This document shows, piece after piece, positions 11,301 through 26,300 of a stretch of DNA of 64,000 bases (within the stretch, counting starts at the first letter, position 1; each line of letters begins with the position of its first letter). The notes beneath the pieces were generated by a model, which worked only from the letters and a program-made list of their open reading frames with translations, had not been told where the DNA came from and made no database searches. This DNA is from Loripinus fragilis (Eukaryota > Mollusca > Bivalvia > Lucinida > Lucinidae). The translations under genes were made by a program, and so were the position numbers. The DNA is taken from NCBI GenBank assembly GCA_964019695.1, contig OZ026518.1:83881950-83945949 (forward strand), in the 5' to 3' direction.

Positions 11301-14300
11301 CGTCGTAGTTAATTGCGTAGATCCTGCGCATGCGATAATTTAGTACTTGACTGCTCCTTCTACACAGGCACTACACAAACGAACATACAACATATTAAAA
11401 ACGAATGTTGTTTTGTTGCAATTTTTACGCTGTACAAGCTTATAAAAAATAATTGTTACACAAATAAGTACAAGCTTTTAAAATAAAAATTGCTACACGA
11501 ACACTCTCCCAAACAAATCTATCTATCTACCCTACCCTTCCCTACCCTACCTAAACTGACCCTACCCTACCTAACCCTACCCTACCTTACCCTACCTAAC
11601 CCTACCCTACCATACCATACCTATCTATGCATTGTAAGGAACAAAGAATGATCTCATTCTGTATAAGTACAAGCTTATAAAAAATAATTGTTACACAAAT
11701 AAGTACAAGCTTTTAAAATAAGAATTGCTACACAAACACCCTCCCAAACAAATCTATCTATCTACCCTACCCTACCATTCCCTACCCTACCCTACCCTAC
11801 CCTACCCTTCCCAATCCTACCCTTCCCAATCCTACCCTACCCTACCCTTACCCAATCCTACCCTACCCTACCCTACCCTTCCCAATCCTACCCTTCCCAA
11901 TCCTACCCTACCCTTCCCAATCCTACCCTACCCTACCCTACCCAATCCTACCCTACCCTACCCTACCCAATCCTACCCTTCCCAATCCTACCCTACCCTT
12001 CCCAATCCTACCCAACCCTACCCTACCCTACCCTACCCTACCTATCTTGTAAGGAACAAAGAATGATCTCTGAAATATATATCTTATTTTTCAAAGCAAG
12101 TTTGACAATCCGCCACACCGCGACAGTATCACAGAAAAAAAGTGGGACTTCCAAAAAAATTCAATGGGACTTCCAAATTTCAAGGGTAGGAAGTCTAGAC
12201 TTCCTGGATTTGAAAGTTAATGGAAGCCCTGGTAACATATTTGTTGCTTTAATTGCCCACCATTAAAGCTCATGAAAAATTGTGTAAAATGTGAAGGAAA
12301 GCACATTTTCATTCGCATTTATATGCAAATTTTCATGCATCTGTAACTTTGGTTTTTTGTTCGGATTTTCATGAATTTTTCACCAAAATGTACAACTAAG
12401 AAATTGGGAAGAATACACACCATGTTGGGAAGTTTTTGCTCATTTTTTAATTGGGAAGGGGCCGATATTCGGCCCTAAATCAGGCCTAGGAAAATACCTG
12501 GATACAGGCCTTATTTAAGAAAGAGCACAACTCTTTATGGACAAGCTTAAGATTGTAACAAACATTCTTTCTAGTTATTATTTTGGTATGTTTCAGTTTA
12601 ATACTACTGGTATCAACTGTGAGCAGTGTGTTCCTGGGTTCTACAGGCCTTATGGTGTACCAGTCACTCAACTCGATATGTGTACACGTGAGTATAGACA
12701 ATTTTATAGAGTATAGATTCTACTGGTATCAACTGTGAGTAGTGTGTGTCACGGTTCTACAGGCCTTATGGTGTCCCGGTCACTCAACTCGATATATGTA
12801 CACGTGAGTATGGACACAAGACTCCAGATGAGAATGCATAATTGAAAATTATCAGTATAGACACAAGCCTCCAGATAAGAATGCATAATTGAAAATTATC
12901 AGTATAGACACAAGACTCCAGATAAGAATGCATAATTGAAAATTATCAGTATAGACACAAGCCTCCAGATAAGAATGCATAATTGAAAGTTATCAGTATA
13001 GACACAAGACTCCAGATAAGAATGCATAATTGAAAATTATCAGTATAGACACAAGCCTCCAGATAAGAATGCATTATTGAAAATTATCAGTATAGACTCA
13101 AGACTCCAGATAAGAATGCATAATTGAAAATTATCAGTATAGACACAAGCCTCCAGATAAAAATGCATAATTGAAAATTATCAGTATAGACACAAGCCTC
13201 CAGATAAGAATGCATAATTGAAAATTATTTTTCTATTTTATTTCAACAAAAACAAAACGCATTTAATGTAAATTTTAATGCCGCTCAAAAGATGAAAAAA
13301 TCTTGCGTTTTCACGCCAAAAAGCGTTTTTAAAGTAATTTTAATGTCATGCGATAAGTAGAATCTAACATTCATGCTCCTGTTTTATTGAATTGATTAAC
13401 TTGTTGTGAAAAAGAGATAAAATGCTCGGCAAGCCTCACATTTTATCTCTTTCCCTCAACTCTTTTAATAAAATCAATAAAACATGAGCACTTATGTAAG
13501 ATCCTCTATGAAGGTGCGATATACATGGGTGAAATTTTTCAGGATTAATCCTGAATTCAGGATTTTTAGGCTGACTTTCGATAGAAAGTCTGCCTCCAAA
13601 TGCTGAATAAGGGAGATTAAAATAGGTCCTCTGATTAGTTTTCAGATTATCTAAACACAATTAACCATTTAAACAAGAATTTTTGTAGGCATCATGCAAG
13701 TTTAAAAATTTGGTTTTCTAAAGTTCAGGATTTTGGAAATTTTGAACTTTCACCCATGAATACATAAACCAACTCATGAGAATTTTGGTAACCATAGATC
13801 CAGATAAAAAAACTTTTGAGCATAAAATTGTGAATATTTTCTGATCAGGCCTCCAGATAAGAGTGCGTACTGGAATATTATTTTTCTTATTTCTCAACCA
13901 AAACATCTGTTGTGGGCACTAAAAAACCCCCGTCTCAATAAGACGGCTCTTTTGAGCACCCGAAAACACCTGTTGAAATTGATGATTATGGAAATAAATG
14001 CAAATTTAGCAGCACAAACTATCCTTAACTGGACCTGTGTATAATGAGCCAACAGTTTGAACATTGTTTTTGTTTAGAAATAAGAAAATATAATCTAAAA
14101 GTCTTAATGTATGTTTTGAGTGGTTGCAGGTTAAAAACTTTTCAAATTGTATCATATATGCTTCATGGAGTCATGAAAACTACTTGAATTTGATGTTACA
14201 GTCAGTCTTGAATTTCTACCTGTGCAATTTATTTCTTACTAAAGATTTTTTAGATTTGATCGCCAGAGTAAAAGAAGATAGATAGATAGATAGATAGATA

Positions 14301-17300
14301 AATGTGGGGGTCAGTCGTGTAACCCTATGTAGGTGTATGCAAATAACCATTTCCTTGGAAGTGACAACTTGTCATCTGCTAATAACTTTTTCTAACAGTA
14401 TGTATCCAAACTGTTTGCCACTCTGATTTTATTTGTGAAATAATTTTTGAAAAAGTTGAGTCAGCAGATGACAATAATTAACAGAATAACAGAATAACAT
14501 AACTTTATTTGAGAAAACATTTCAGGCCACACGCAGGTGGCATATGAGAATAGTTATGCATTTGTAGATTCATGCAGGGTTAATGAGATGCATGAATTAT
14601 TTGTAGCTTGTGACTGTGATCCCCATTACCATACTGGTGAGTGTGAGGAAGGCAGTGGAAGATGTCTGTGCCGACCAGAGTATACAGGAATCTACTGTGA
14701 CAGGTAAAACCATGCTCTATAATCATACATCCAGATAAGGGAGCGCAGTGGCTCAGTGGTGGAGTGCTTGACTCGAGACCAAGAGGCCGCGGGTTCGACC
14801 TTCGAGCCTCACCGACGTCACTGCGTTGTGGTCCTTGAGCAAAACACATTTATCCAAGCTTAGTACTGGTTCAACCCAGGAAGACCCATCCCTGTTTAAC
14901 TGAAAGATTGTTGGTGGGATGTAAAGAATCAAATCAAAATCAAGCTATAATCATAGATCCAGATGGACAAAAATTTTGGGCATAAAATTTTTATATTTTC
15001 TTATCCATTAGGTTAAACATATGTTTTGGGTGCACAAAAGAACCATCTAATTGAGACGGTTCTTTTGAGTACCCACAACATACGTTTTGGTGGAGGCATA
15101 CGGAAATACATTTTTAATAATAGCACCCTAGATAAGCAGCGTATTTGCGTAAATACGCAATCAAAATCCTCAAAAAAGCAATTATAATGAAATGTGTGCG
15201 TACAGAAAAGCAATTCTAACGATCGGTATGCAATTACATGCGATGTCATTGCCTACCTTTTGGTCCATTTCGTTTCCATTTGGGAAATAAACAAATGCCA
15301 GTTGGGAATTGATTTTTTTTTCTAGCGAGAGCGCAAAATAACTCCAGTTTATGAATAACATATCAGTGGCCAGTCCAGTATTACACAGAAAAACACTATG
15401 ATGAAAGTGAAACTTTGCAAAGTGTACACGCTCAAATGTCAACAAGGGGATGAGATTTGCTTCAGGTACAATAAAATCCGCTAGTTTGATACATTAGAAA
15501 GGCAGACGATGGGAGTGAATAAATATGCTAGCACATTACCAATGGCTTCATGCAATAAGAAAGTGTGTAATCACAGAAAAAAAACGTGGCGTAAAAAAAT
15601 ATGAAAGTACGCAATTCTTTTTGCAAGTATGCAATTGAGGATAACCAGGTTGCATAAATACCCAATTGACCCAAAAGCTTATCTAGGGCACTGTAATTAC
15701 ACACTCTTAACGAGAAACTGGAGTTTAAATTGATGGTACTCAAATGCACTCACTTTTAGACACCAGTTTTTGTAGTACAGACAAATATTTTTTGATCATG
15801 AAAAGTTTCATCATGCCCCCAACTTTGAAAAAAAAATTGAAGGAGCATATTGCGTTGGGCTCGTCCGTCCATAAATTAAGTTACAGTTTTGAAATGTCAT
15901 ACAGAGATTTGACATCAAAATACAGTTGACCCGTGGTTTTATTTAGTCAAAATTATCTCCCTTTGTGGAGTAATGCCCTTTTAAAAGGGTCATAATGAAA
16001 TTTGTAATCAAGATATCTCAAAAAGCATAACAGCTTGGAGCTTCAAACTTAGTCAGCTGATAGAGGATAATGAGTAGATTACCTGGTGAAATAAAAAAAA
16101 AGTATTTTTTTTTGTAGTTATTGCCCTTTGAAAATATGGGCATAGAAAGCTTGATATCTCAAAAAACTATTACAGCTCATTTTAAGAAAAAAGTATTATA
16201 TTTTTGTTGTTGTTGCCCTTTGCATTTTTTGGATTGTTGCCCTTTGCAAATTTGGACATAGAAAACTTGTAATAAAGATATCATGAAAACCATTATAGCT
16301 AGTAGCCTTAGATTTGGTCAGCTGATAGAAGATGCTGAGTAGATTACCTGGTGAGATTATCCTTATGAACAAGCATATGGTTGGGGGCACAGTGTTTCAT
16401 AAACACAATTTCTAGTATCTTTTGGGCCTAAAATCTTTGGTGTTTCTCAACTCTTTGCCTGCTAGCGGTAACCTTTGCAAACAGTTTGGACACAGATCAG
16501 GGCCGACAGAACGTCTATCCTGATCTGGATATAAACAGTTTGACACTCTGATAATGTTCCTAAAAAGATTCTTTGAAAAAGTTGATTTTTAAAAAAACGA
16601 CAACAAAAGGTTGATTTCATGATTCTGAAGCTGACTTTCTATAGACAGTCAGCCTCAAAATTCTAGCTTATTTGATTAGTTTTCAGATTATTTAAACACA
16701 ATTAATAATTTTAACTTTAATTTATCCGTTTTTGTTGACATCCTGCAAGTTTTAAAATTTGAATTATTTCAAAAGTTCAGGATTTCGGGGAAATTTTGAA
16801 CTTTCACCCATGTATCTATCCTGTTTGCAGTTGTAGTATTGGTTACTATGGTTACCCGAACTGTATCCCATGTGACTGTGATGTGAATGGAACAGAAGGA
16901 GACATCTGTCATGTAAATGGCGGACAGTGTCCTTGTAAGGAAAATTACATTGGCAAGAAATGTGACATGTGCCAGAGGGGATATTATGACTTCCCATCCT
17001 GTGGTGGTAAGTTACTATTATTATGCAGATTATACAACCATGCAACTACCAAGTTAGCAAAAGCATAGTTCACATCAAATTTGGTGATATAGCTGTCATG
17101 TAAATATAAACTATTTGCCATATAGTGACAGGTATTTTAATACTGATTGGATGCTTGAAATGTTTAAAAGAGGAAAGCCAATGGACATGATATTTGTTTA
17201 GTAGGTTTCCTTGATTTCAGTAACATATGTTGTTGGTACACATTCGAATAGAGGCAATTCCAATGTGCACCTACAACATATGTCCATTCAATAAATGAGT

Positions 17301-20300
17301 GTTTTTCACCATAAAACCGGTTTTTCACAAACTTCTCAACTACTTTTTATGTTTCAATGTAATGAGCATGTAGAAATGAACAAGTTTTTGTGTAATTTGG
17401 CATGCACCTGGATGACAATAAAAGATAGCCAATTTTATATTATTGACAGCTTATCTTTAGATGTTTCATTTGAATGAAATGCTAACTTGGTGGTTGCCTG
17501 GTTGTAATAGCTTTTCTGATCTATTAACTGCTCATCTGAAGATGACGAGAGACCCTTTTAAATTGAAATCATTGTTATTTTGTAAATTTGTAGGCATACT
17601 GCAATTGTTAAGATTTGAATTTAAAAGATCAAGATTTTGGAAATTTTTGAACTTTCACCTGTATATGTTCTTACATGGCAGCAGTGTGCATTTTGTCTTC
17701 TTGATTACCAAAGCAATCCCTTTGTTTAAAATTTTTTGTGTACTGGTTTATGAGTTAGCTGCTCATATGAATTGTGTTTCTCAAGTTTAAACCATATAAC
17801 CCTATAGTCCTGCCACAATAATAAGAAACGCGAAAATCTGGAATATTATTTTATTAGTTGCATTTTTCCGAACGTTAAGCTCAAATCTGGATTTAGAATA
17901 TCCTGCAGTGTCAGAAGAAAATTGTTTGAAGAATCTACTACCACTGCCCTTACCCCTAATCTCTTGGGAATTTCGACATTTTTAGGCTTTCTGAAAAGCG
18001 GGGGGAACTTAAACGGTGTAACAGCCATGTGACGGCCTATATATCTGTACTTAAATTTCTACAGGTAAGTGTCAAAAGCATCACACATTTTAAAATTGTG
18101 ATTGCTTAGGACATGCCAGTTTTATTTTTTAATCACTGCAATTCAGTTGATAGTATCGATTCAATCAGCGTAGACACATATCCAACTGATCCAATACGAT
18201 CAGTTTGATCCGGGTAAACACTGTTTGCTATGTCTGTAAGCACATTTTCTACTAAAACAGCGTGATGTGGCTTTTATGGACAGTTTCATAAAAACAACTT
18301 TTACAGTGGTAAACGGCCTAAACCAATATAAACTACCTATTTAGTATTATAGTCAACTATACATTTTCTGTAATTAGTTAATTTGAGCTGTTTCCATACA
18401 TTCTTTCAATGGTAACACTCAATTTAGGGATAATCCTGGATCAAAATGATGATGGGCCCTTAAAATGGGCCAATGGCCCATATCCTATTAAAATACATGC
18501 AGATTACATAATTTTAATGGGCCTTTTGCAATTTCTATGGGCCCTTTGCAAAATTTGATGGGCCCAAGAATCCTTAATATCTATATTAGAGCATAATTGA
18601 CATGAGCTTTGAATAGCTTATATATGAGACCCAGCCAAGAATAACGTCCATTTAGCAGAAATAATAGTTTTCTAACAAAATGGATGAGGCCTATCCCAGG
18701 ATTATCTCTGTCAAGTGTCAAATAAGTGGAATAAAATGCCCAAATCCTACCATCAGAATTATAAGAGCAAAAATTAGCCGTAATACCAGCTAATATCTAT
18801 TGTCAAAATACTCCCTGAAATGATTCACGATTATTGAATGCTCAATGCGATGTGAATTGAAAACGTACATCTTAAGTCATTTATTCGCGATTCTAATTTA
18901 TGCAGCAGTACTTTACATGTACGATACACTTTATGCTTTACTGAACAATAGTGAAAATGCTACACTTCAATATTTTATATTTTGTAAGAGAGCATTGGAG
19001 GAAAAGTATTTACTAAAGCTTAAAGGGGACAGAATCCCTAACAATAATTGTGTTTTATCAGAAAGAGCTCTATAAACCATGAATTTTGATACAAGTATCA
19101 TCAAAATCGGTTGAAAAATAAGCAAGTTATGGGCATTCAAAGAATTCAATATGGACGACATTTAGCCGCCATTTTGAATATTTAACTATTTTTCAGAATT
19201 TTTATACTGCTTAATTTTTTGTTATCACTACTATCACATCATCTGTGTTTCAGCAGATATGCAGCTTTATACATAAGAAAAGTGTTTCATTAAAGATTGA
19301 TGCAAATAATCCATTGGTTTGTCTTTTATGTTGATTGCGCATATTTAATTAGGCTGAGTGACGTCACTAAGCCTACAATATGTCCGCTTCCTTTACAGTC
19401 CATTTGAAAATATTCAAACGCCCACAACTTCCACATTTTTCAACCGATTTAGATGAAACTGGCATCAAAATTCATGGTTTATTAAGATCTTTCATATAAA
19501 TTGTAGAAATTATCAGGGTTGCTGTCCCCTTTAATAATGTTTTCAAGACATCCAGCAAGCGATTCGTCGAAGCTCCACCATTTTGTCTCGTTTGATGTCT
19601 GAGTTAATTCCTTTTTTGTGTTTAAAGCTTTATTCACTGAATTTTGCAATTGCGCATGCGCAAAAAGGTTATTCGGCTTATCAGAAGTCGTCATACTTGT
19701 GTTGCATTAATACGCAAGAAAACTGTATTACCACTTGAAACAAGCTCAGAAATCAATTTCGAATTTATCAAATGTGTAAAAAAATGTAAAATGTCTAACT
19801 TTGACAAAAACAAATAGAGAATATTAAATATTTGGTAATCTTCGATTTATCACGATTTTTGATAACTTTCTTCCTTTTGCCAAATCAGGTAGACCTATCA
19901 GGACATTGTTCCTACCATTTCTCGACCAGTAATGTGCTCAGATGAAGATGCAACAACACATTGATTTTCCTATGGAGATTTCAGTGTTAACATTTGAAGC
20001 TTGGCCTGATGAAAAACCCGCTTTCTTAGGTTGCTTTTCTAAGCGATCAACGCATATTGTGGTTGTCACATGTCTAAGACTAAATTTACCGGGCCGCGTA
20101 GCGCATTCGGTAACGTGTCTGGCTACAGATGCGTGTCTGACTGCAGATCCAGGGGTCGCGAGTTCGATCCCGGCCCGGTACCATACTTTCGTGGAGATTG
20201 ATCATGAAATAATTTCTACGGTCATTCTTATCCCTTCCGCTGATTTATTCAAGAAGGGTTGTTGTCAGTTACTAGCGAAAGTATGTGCACAAATTACTGG

Positions 20301-23300
20301 TTAACCGCTTGCTCAAGCCTGCCCAGGAAAAAGTGTGTTTAAGTGAACTGACTGTCCCGCAATGACCATAGCTGTTGACATGGGACGTAAAGCAACAAAA
20401 ACAAACAAACAAACAAACAAAATAAGACTAAATTTCTTCAGTCGGATCTGGTTGGCAGTGGATTTCTGAAAGCCTAAACTGTGTGAGATTTCTGTTCAAA
20501 TTTGTAACCTGAAAAATTGGACCCTTGTCACATTTAAATGACATTTTTCTGTCTAATTTTTGGTATGCTTTCGTGCGCGTCTGTTTATTGATGCCTTGTG
20601 GTCCCCTGCTTGGAAAGGGCTGACCTCTTGTCTCTCGTTTATGATGTCTAATTGTGAAGATGTCACTTTCCAATTGGTATAATGGGTCAGGTGTAGGCTT
20701 AATTGTATCGATTCCTGATCTTTGCCCTCTTTCTTACTTTCATGTGTTTCCTCGGGACAACATCCGTAAACCTTTTACTTAATGCATAACCCAGTCTTTG
20801 AACAGTCAGATATACTTCCATTTGCTTTGCTGGATTGCATTATTTTGCATATAAATGGCAAACAATTCAGGTGTAGCGTTTTCACTTTTGTTCTGTATAT
20901 AGCCAACACCGGGATTACTGACCCGAACGACATCAAATTATTTAGTCATCCGTTGCCCATTCTATCAACAGTAATACTCCCCCATGAAAAAAACCAAAAA
21001 TATGTCAAAATTCCATCTAATTACAGGAAAACACAGCAAAAAACACCCAAGTTGAAAATTTTGTCAAAAAATACTGCACCTTTTTCTATTCGCATATCGA
21101 AAAGTTCTAGAGAAAATAAAGTGAAAAGATGCACTTAAAATCGATTTTTCGCGTTTCTTATTAATGTGGCAGTACTTTAGTGTCCTTTTTGGGGGGCATA
21201 GGCAAACAGTGTAGACCCAGATCAGATGCTGCAAATGCAGCATCTGATCGGAGTCTCTACTGTTTGCTTACAGAATGTTCTTTTAAAGTTTTAATAAAAA
21301 TGAAAAATACCACCCAACAACCCTTTAAATGGAAATTGATATTAGTGGAAAATTCCATTCAGCTTAAAAATTAATTCTCTCACTTTTCAGCATGTGACTG
21401 TAACATGATTGGTTCTGTGGATGACTTCTGTGATGAGTTCTCTGGACAGTGTAGATGTAACATCAACTATAGTGGACGAAACTGTAGCCAGTGTGCCAAC
21501 GGCTACTTCAACTATCCCGATTGTGCATGTAGGTATCTTGTAACGCTCAATAATTGCAATATGTTTTAGCTCACCTGAGCCATAGGGAGAGGTGTGAACT
21601 CTGTACCTGATGGGGATTGTACGTCGTATGATGGGAGCACAGAGGCTCAGTGGTAGAGTGCTTTACTCGAGACTGAGGGGCCACGGGTTCGACTCTCACT
21701 GGCGTCACTGCGTTGTGTCCTTGAGCAAGATATATTAATGCTAACTTACCACTGGTTCAACCCAGCAAGACCCATCTCTATATAACTGAAAGATTGTTGA
21801 TGGGAGGTAAAGAATCAAATCAAACAAAACAAAAAAACGTCGTATGTGCGTTTTCCTATGCTGCTCGATATTGGTGCCGTGACCAGGATCAATATGGAGA
21901 AGTGGTCAAGAGTTTGGGTTGAAATCGTAAGGTAGGCATTGTGTCAGGTTCTTTCCTTTACTGCATTCTTAATCAAATTACATTAACAATGAGTGTGCCA
22001 GAAGCAACGTCTGAAAATGCCCAAACAACGATGTGCAATCCCCGACAGTGCCATTTCTAGAATGAACTGACAACAATTTGAAAAAATAAACTGCTGAAAT
22101 TAATTTGATGGTTATAATTTGATGTTACAGGAAATGTACAAAATAAGAAACCTGGCCTAGAAGTCATAAAACTTTTTACATGCTCAACTCAGCTGAGCAC
22201 GAAATTTATCCTGCTCATAAATGTTAAAATGCCAACAATTGTTGGCATTTTAACAATTATTAGCATGATAAAAACATCTGAGAGACTTAAAGCAATAAAC
22301 TTCTTCACTTGTCGGTATATTAGTTTTTATGAGCAGTTGAAATTAATGCTCAGTTGTGTTGAGCATGAAAAAAGTTTGATAACCTCGGGGCCTGTGCAAA
22401 ATGGCTCATGTTTCATATTTTGTATATTCCATGCAGTTGTACACCTTAACTAAAATCATCTTATCTTTGGGCTGTATAGTTAATGTTCAAATAATAAATA
22501 TTCATAAATTTTTCTTCTAATGTAAATTAAATCATTTTTTAAAGAAAACATGTATATAATCAATTTATTACTATTAATCATGAATGTTTATATTTTTAGT
22601 GTGTGCCTGTGACCCAGTCGGAGCTGTCGAGGAAATCTGTGATAAGGTCAATGGAGAATGTCTCTGTCAGGACAACTTTAATGGCGAGAGGTGTGATGTC
22701 TGTGCCAGAGGTTACTATGGTTACCCGCAGTGTATGGGTGAGTAACACAAAAGTTTTAACTGATAACTGTAGGAAAGTGTCTCTATAAGGACTACATAAC
22801 TGTTTGACTTAAGTATGTAATTCTATGCTTTTAAGGTATTTCATGTAAAAGAATTCACATATATGTGCATTGGGCTTAAAAGACTTTGCTTAAGTTTGCT
22901 GATTTTTAGCTCACCTGAGCTGAAGGCTCATGGGTGAGCTAATAGTATACCAGTCACTCCGGCGTCCGTCCGTCCAAAATTTCAAACATCTTCTACTCTG
23001 AAACACTGGACCAATTAAATTCAAATTTCATATGGAGACTCCTAAGGACTCGGGAACGAAAGTTTATTCAAATGGTCCTGGTCACATGACCAAGGTGGCC
23101 GCCACGCCCGTATATGGTAAAAACCCTTTAAAAATCTTCATCTCCAGAACCAGAAGGCTGATGACCTTGGGACTTGGTATGTAGCATTGAGGATGTGGGG
23201 CCTACCAAGTTTGTTCAAATGTTGATCCTAGGTTGACCTTGACCTATTTAACGTCAAGGTTAAATTTGCTTCTTAATGCATTTAAATGGGAACATTTCTG

Positions 23301-26300
23301 AAAAGTTGATTTTTTTGAAAACTGTGGAAGCCTTCGTCATTATTCTCACTTGATATGTTTAACCTAATGAGACAATGGCTATAAATAAGTACCAAACGTC
23401 AAGGTTGACCTTTGACTTTCCAGCTTAGGTCATTCATAATGGAGTCCCATCAATATATTAAAACATAGTTTTCTCACAAATCATTGGCCTAATTGAACTC
23501 AAATTTCATGTGAAGACTCCTTATGATAAGTTAGCCAAAATTTATGCAAAATATTTTGGTCACATGACCAAGATGGCTACCACGCCCATATATTGTAAAA
23601 ACCCTTTAAAAATCTTCTCCGGAACCAGAAGGCAGATGACCTTGGGACTTGGTATGTAGCATTGGGGATGTGGGGCCTACCAAGTTTGTTCAAATGATGA
23701 TCCTAAGTTAACCTTGACCTACTTAGCATCAAGGTCAAAATTTCTACCTAATGCATTTAAATGGGAAATTTTTTGGAAGTTGATTTTTTGAATCCAGTTG
23801 AAGGCAAAGTCATTATTCTCACTTGATATGTTGAAATTAATGAGACAATGGCTATAAATAAGTTTCAAAGGTCAAGGTTGACCTTTAACTTTTCTGCCAA
23901 GCTCCCTCATATTGGAGTCCCATCAACACATTAAAACATAGTTTCCTCAGAAACCACTAGACCAATTGAACACAAATTTCATATGAAGACTCAATATGAT
24001 AGGTTAGCCAAAATTTATTCCAATTGTACTGGTCACATGACCAAGATGGCCACCATGCCCATATATGGTAAAAACTCTTTAAATATCCTCTTCTCTGGAG
24101 CCAAAAGGCCAATGGCCTTTGGACTTGGTATGTAGCATTAGGGATGTGGGCCCTACCAGATTTGCACAAATGATGAATCTAGTTTGACCTTGACCTACTT
24201 CATGCCAGGTCAAATTTGATTCCTAATGCATTTATATGGGGAAAATCTTGAAATGTTTATTTTTTTTCTCTAACTGTTTAGGCCGAAATCATATTACTTG
24301 CAAAAAATGTTTAACCTAATGAGACCACGGTTATATATAAGTACCAAATATCAAGCTGACCTGTGACCTTTTATACAAGGCCACTCATTTGGATTGCCAC
24401 TTACCTATCTAAACATCTTTACTCAGAAATCACTGGGCTGTTTGATGGAGTGTTCATTAGATTGTTTTAGGTCACTCAACCGAAATGGCCGTAACCCCCA
24501 TAAAACAAAATATGTTTCATTATAAGCAGTAGTTGATCTTGACTTATTTTATAATTATTAAGGAGATCAGGCGAGCGCTTCAGGACCGTCAGGTCCTCTA
24601 GTTTTTATATTCTTTACAAACTTTGGTCTATTTTGGGGTCCAAAAGCATTCACAGATTTTTCTCAATGGGTCCCAGGGGGTTAGGGAGTTTGGGACTCCA
24701 TATCCTGTCTCACGAAAAAAAAAATGACAATGATTTTGCTCATATATTATGAAGTACTTGGCCCCTAGGTTATAAAACTTTTTTCATGCTCAACTCAACT
24801 AATCACGAAATTTCAACTGCTTATAAAAACAAAAATACTGACAAATAACGAAGTTTCTTGCTTTAAGTCTCTCAGATGTTGTATTTACCATGCTAATAAA
24901 TGTTAAAATGACAACAAGTTGTTCGTAAACTTTTTCTTTAAACGACATCTCCTCCTGGACCACTGGTCCAAATTTAAAATAATATCACATGAATGTTCCC
25001 CATAAGGCCCTTGACCAAAACTGCATAAATGGTTCTACTCCTCTGAACACGAGGGCTGCCAGAGCTCCAGATAAGAAATCTTATAAGCGACATCTGAGAC
25101 CATGGCCCAAATTCAAAATAATTTCACAAAATTGTTCCTCATTATACCCTCTACCAAAATTCAACAAATGGTTTCACTCCGCTGAACAAAAGGGCCGCCA
25201 GAGCTCTAGATAAGAAATATCTTTAAAACGATATCTCCTGAACCACTGGTCCAAATTCAAAATAGTTTTCGAGAATTGTTCCTCATGATGCCTTCTACCA
25301 AAATTGCACAAATGGTTCTGCTCCATCGAACAAAGGGGCTGCCAGAGCTCTAGCTAGATTATCTGAAGACAATTTACTATTAAAATTTGCAATTATTTAG
25401 TTTTGTAGGCATACACAAGTTTTACGTTTGAAATTATGGGCTTATATACCCATGAAAATACTTGCTTGTTGAGGGTACTCGAACCCTCTCAGTGATGCAG
25501 TTCTTTTGCACACCAAAACACATTTAAACTGATGGATATATTTACAATGGAAATCAAGCCTCCAGATCAGAGAGTGTATTGGAAAACTATTTTCTTTATT
25601 TATCATCCAAAACATATGTTTCTGGGTTCTCAAAAGAACTGTCTCAATGAGACAATTAATTTTTTTTATTAAAACACATGTTTAAATTGATGGGTAAGAA
25701 AATAAGTACAATTTTACGCTAATAAAATTTTCTTATCTGGATCTATGGGAATTGTTTGCTTATCTCTACATATAGTATAAGTTTATGAGCTGCGATATGA
25801 GATTTCCAACAATGTGGTATACGCGCAGTCTGATCAGAGCCTTTCCTAGTCACTTGAATATTCAATTACTGTTAAGCTACTGATCGAACAGCATTTAGAG
25901 TTCCCAAGCTTAACAGGTAGGCCAGGAACTTTAACTTTTAAGGTCAAGATAATTCCTTGAGAAATTATTTTAGCACCAAAGTACAGGGTTGTGTAGTGTA
26001 AATAACCATAAAAAAGTCCTCAAAAAATATTGGTGCCAAATTTGAGAAAATTAAGATTTAAGATTTTATCATTAGTGGGTGGGGTACCTGAAAAATGGAA
26101 ATAATGATTTTTGACAAAATATGCTTATAAATTTCACATTATTTATAAGCAAATGCTGAATAAATCAGGTGTGGATGGTTTTGGGATTATAAGTGTGAAA
26201 ACTGAGTGGTCAGCAGAGAGCCTATTCGTTTCCATGGCAACCCACGATCCTAAAGAATGGGGGTGTGCCAACAAAAATATGGATATCTCAGCTGCAATTC

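Noticed and set aside
11515..12045. Telomere-like repeat
   Set aside because: The unit is a variable pentamer, not TTAGGG/CCCTAA, and it lies inside a transposon in an intron.
11725..12066. 113-codon open frame rich in Tyr-Pro-Thr-Leu
   Set aside because: A translation of the CCCTA-type satellite, open only because the repeat lacks stops.
20088..20170. tRNA-like sequences with box A and box B (also 32535, 14737, 39018 and others)
   Set aside because: They are heads of SINE families A and B with shared non-tRNA bodies and tails; no copy has a convincing cloverleaf.
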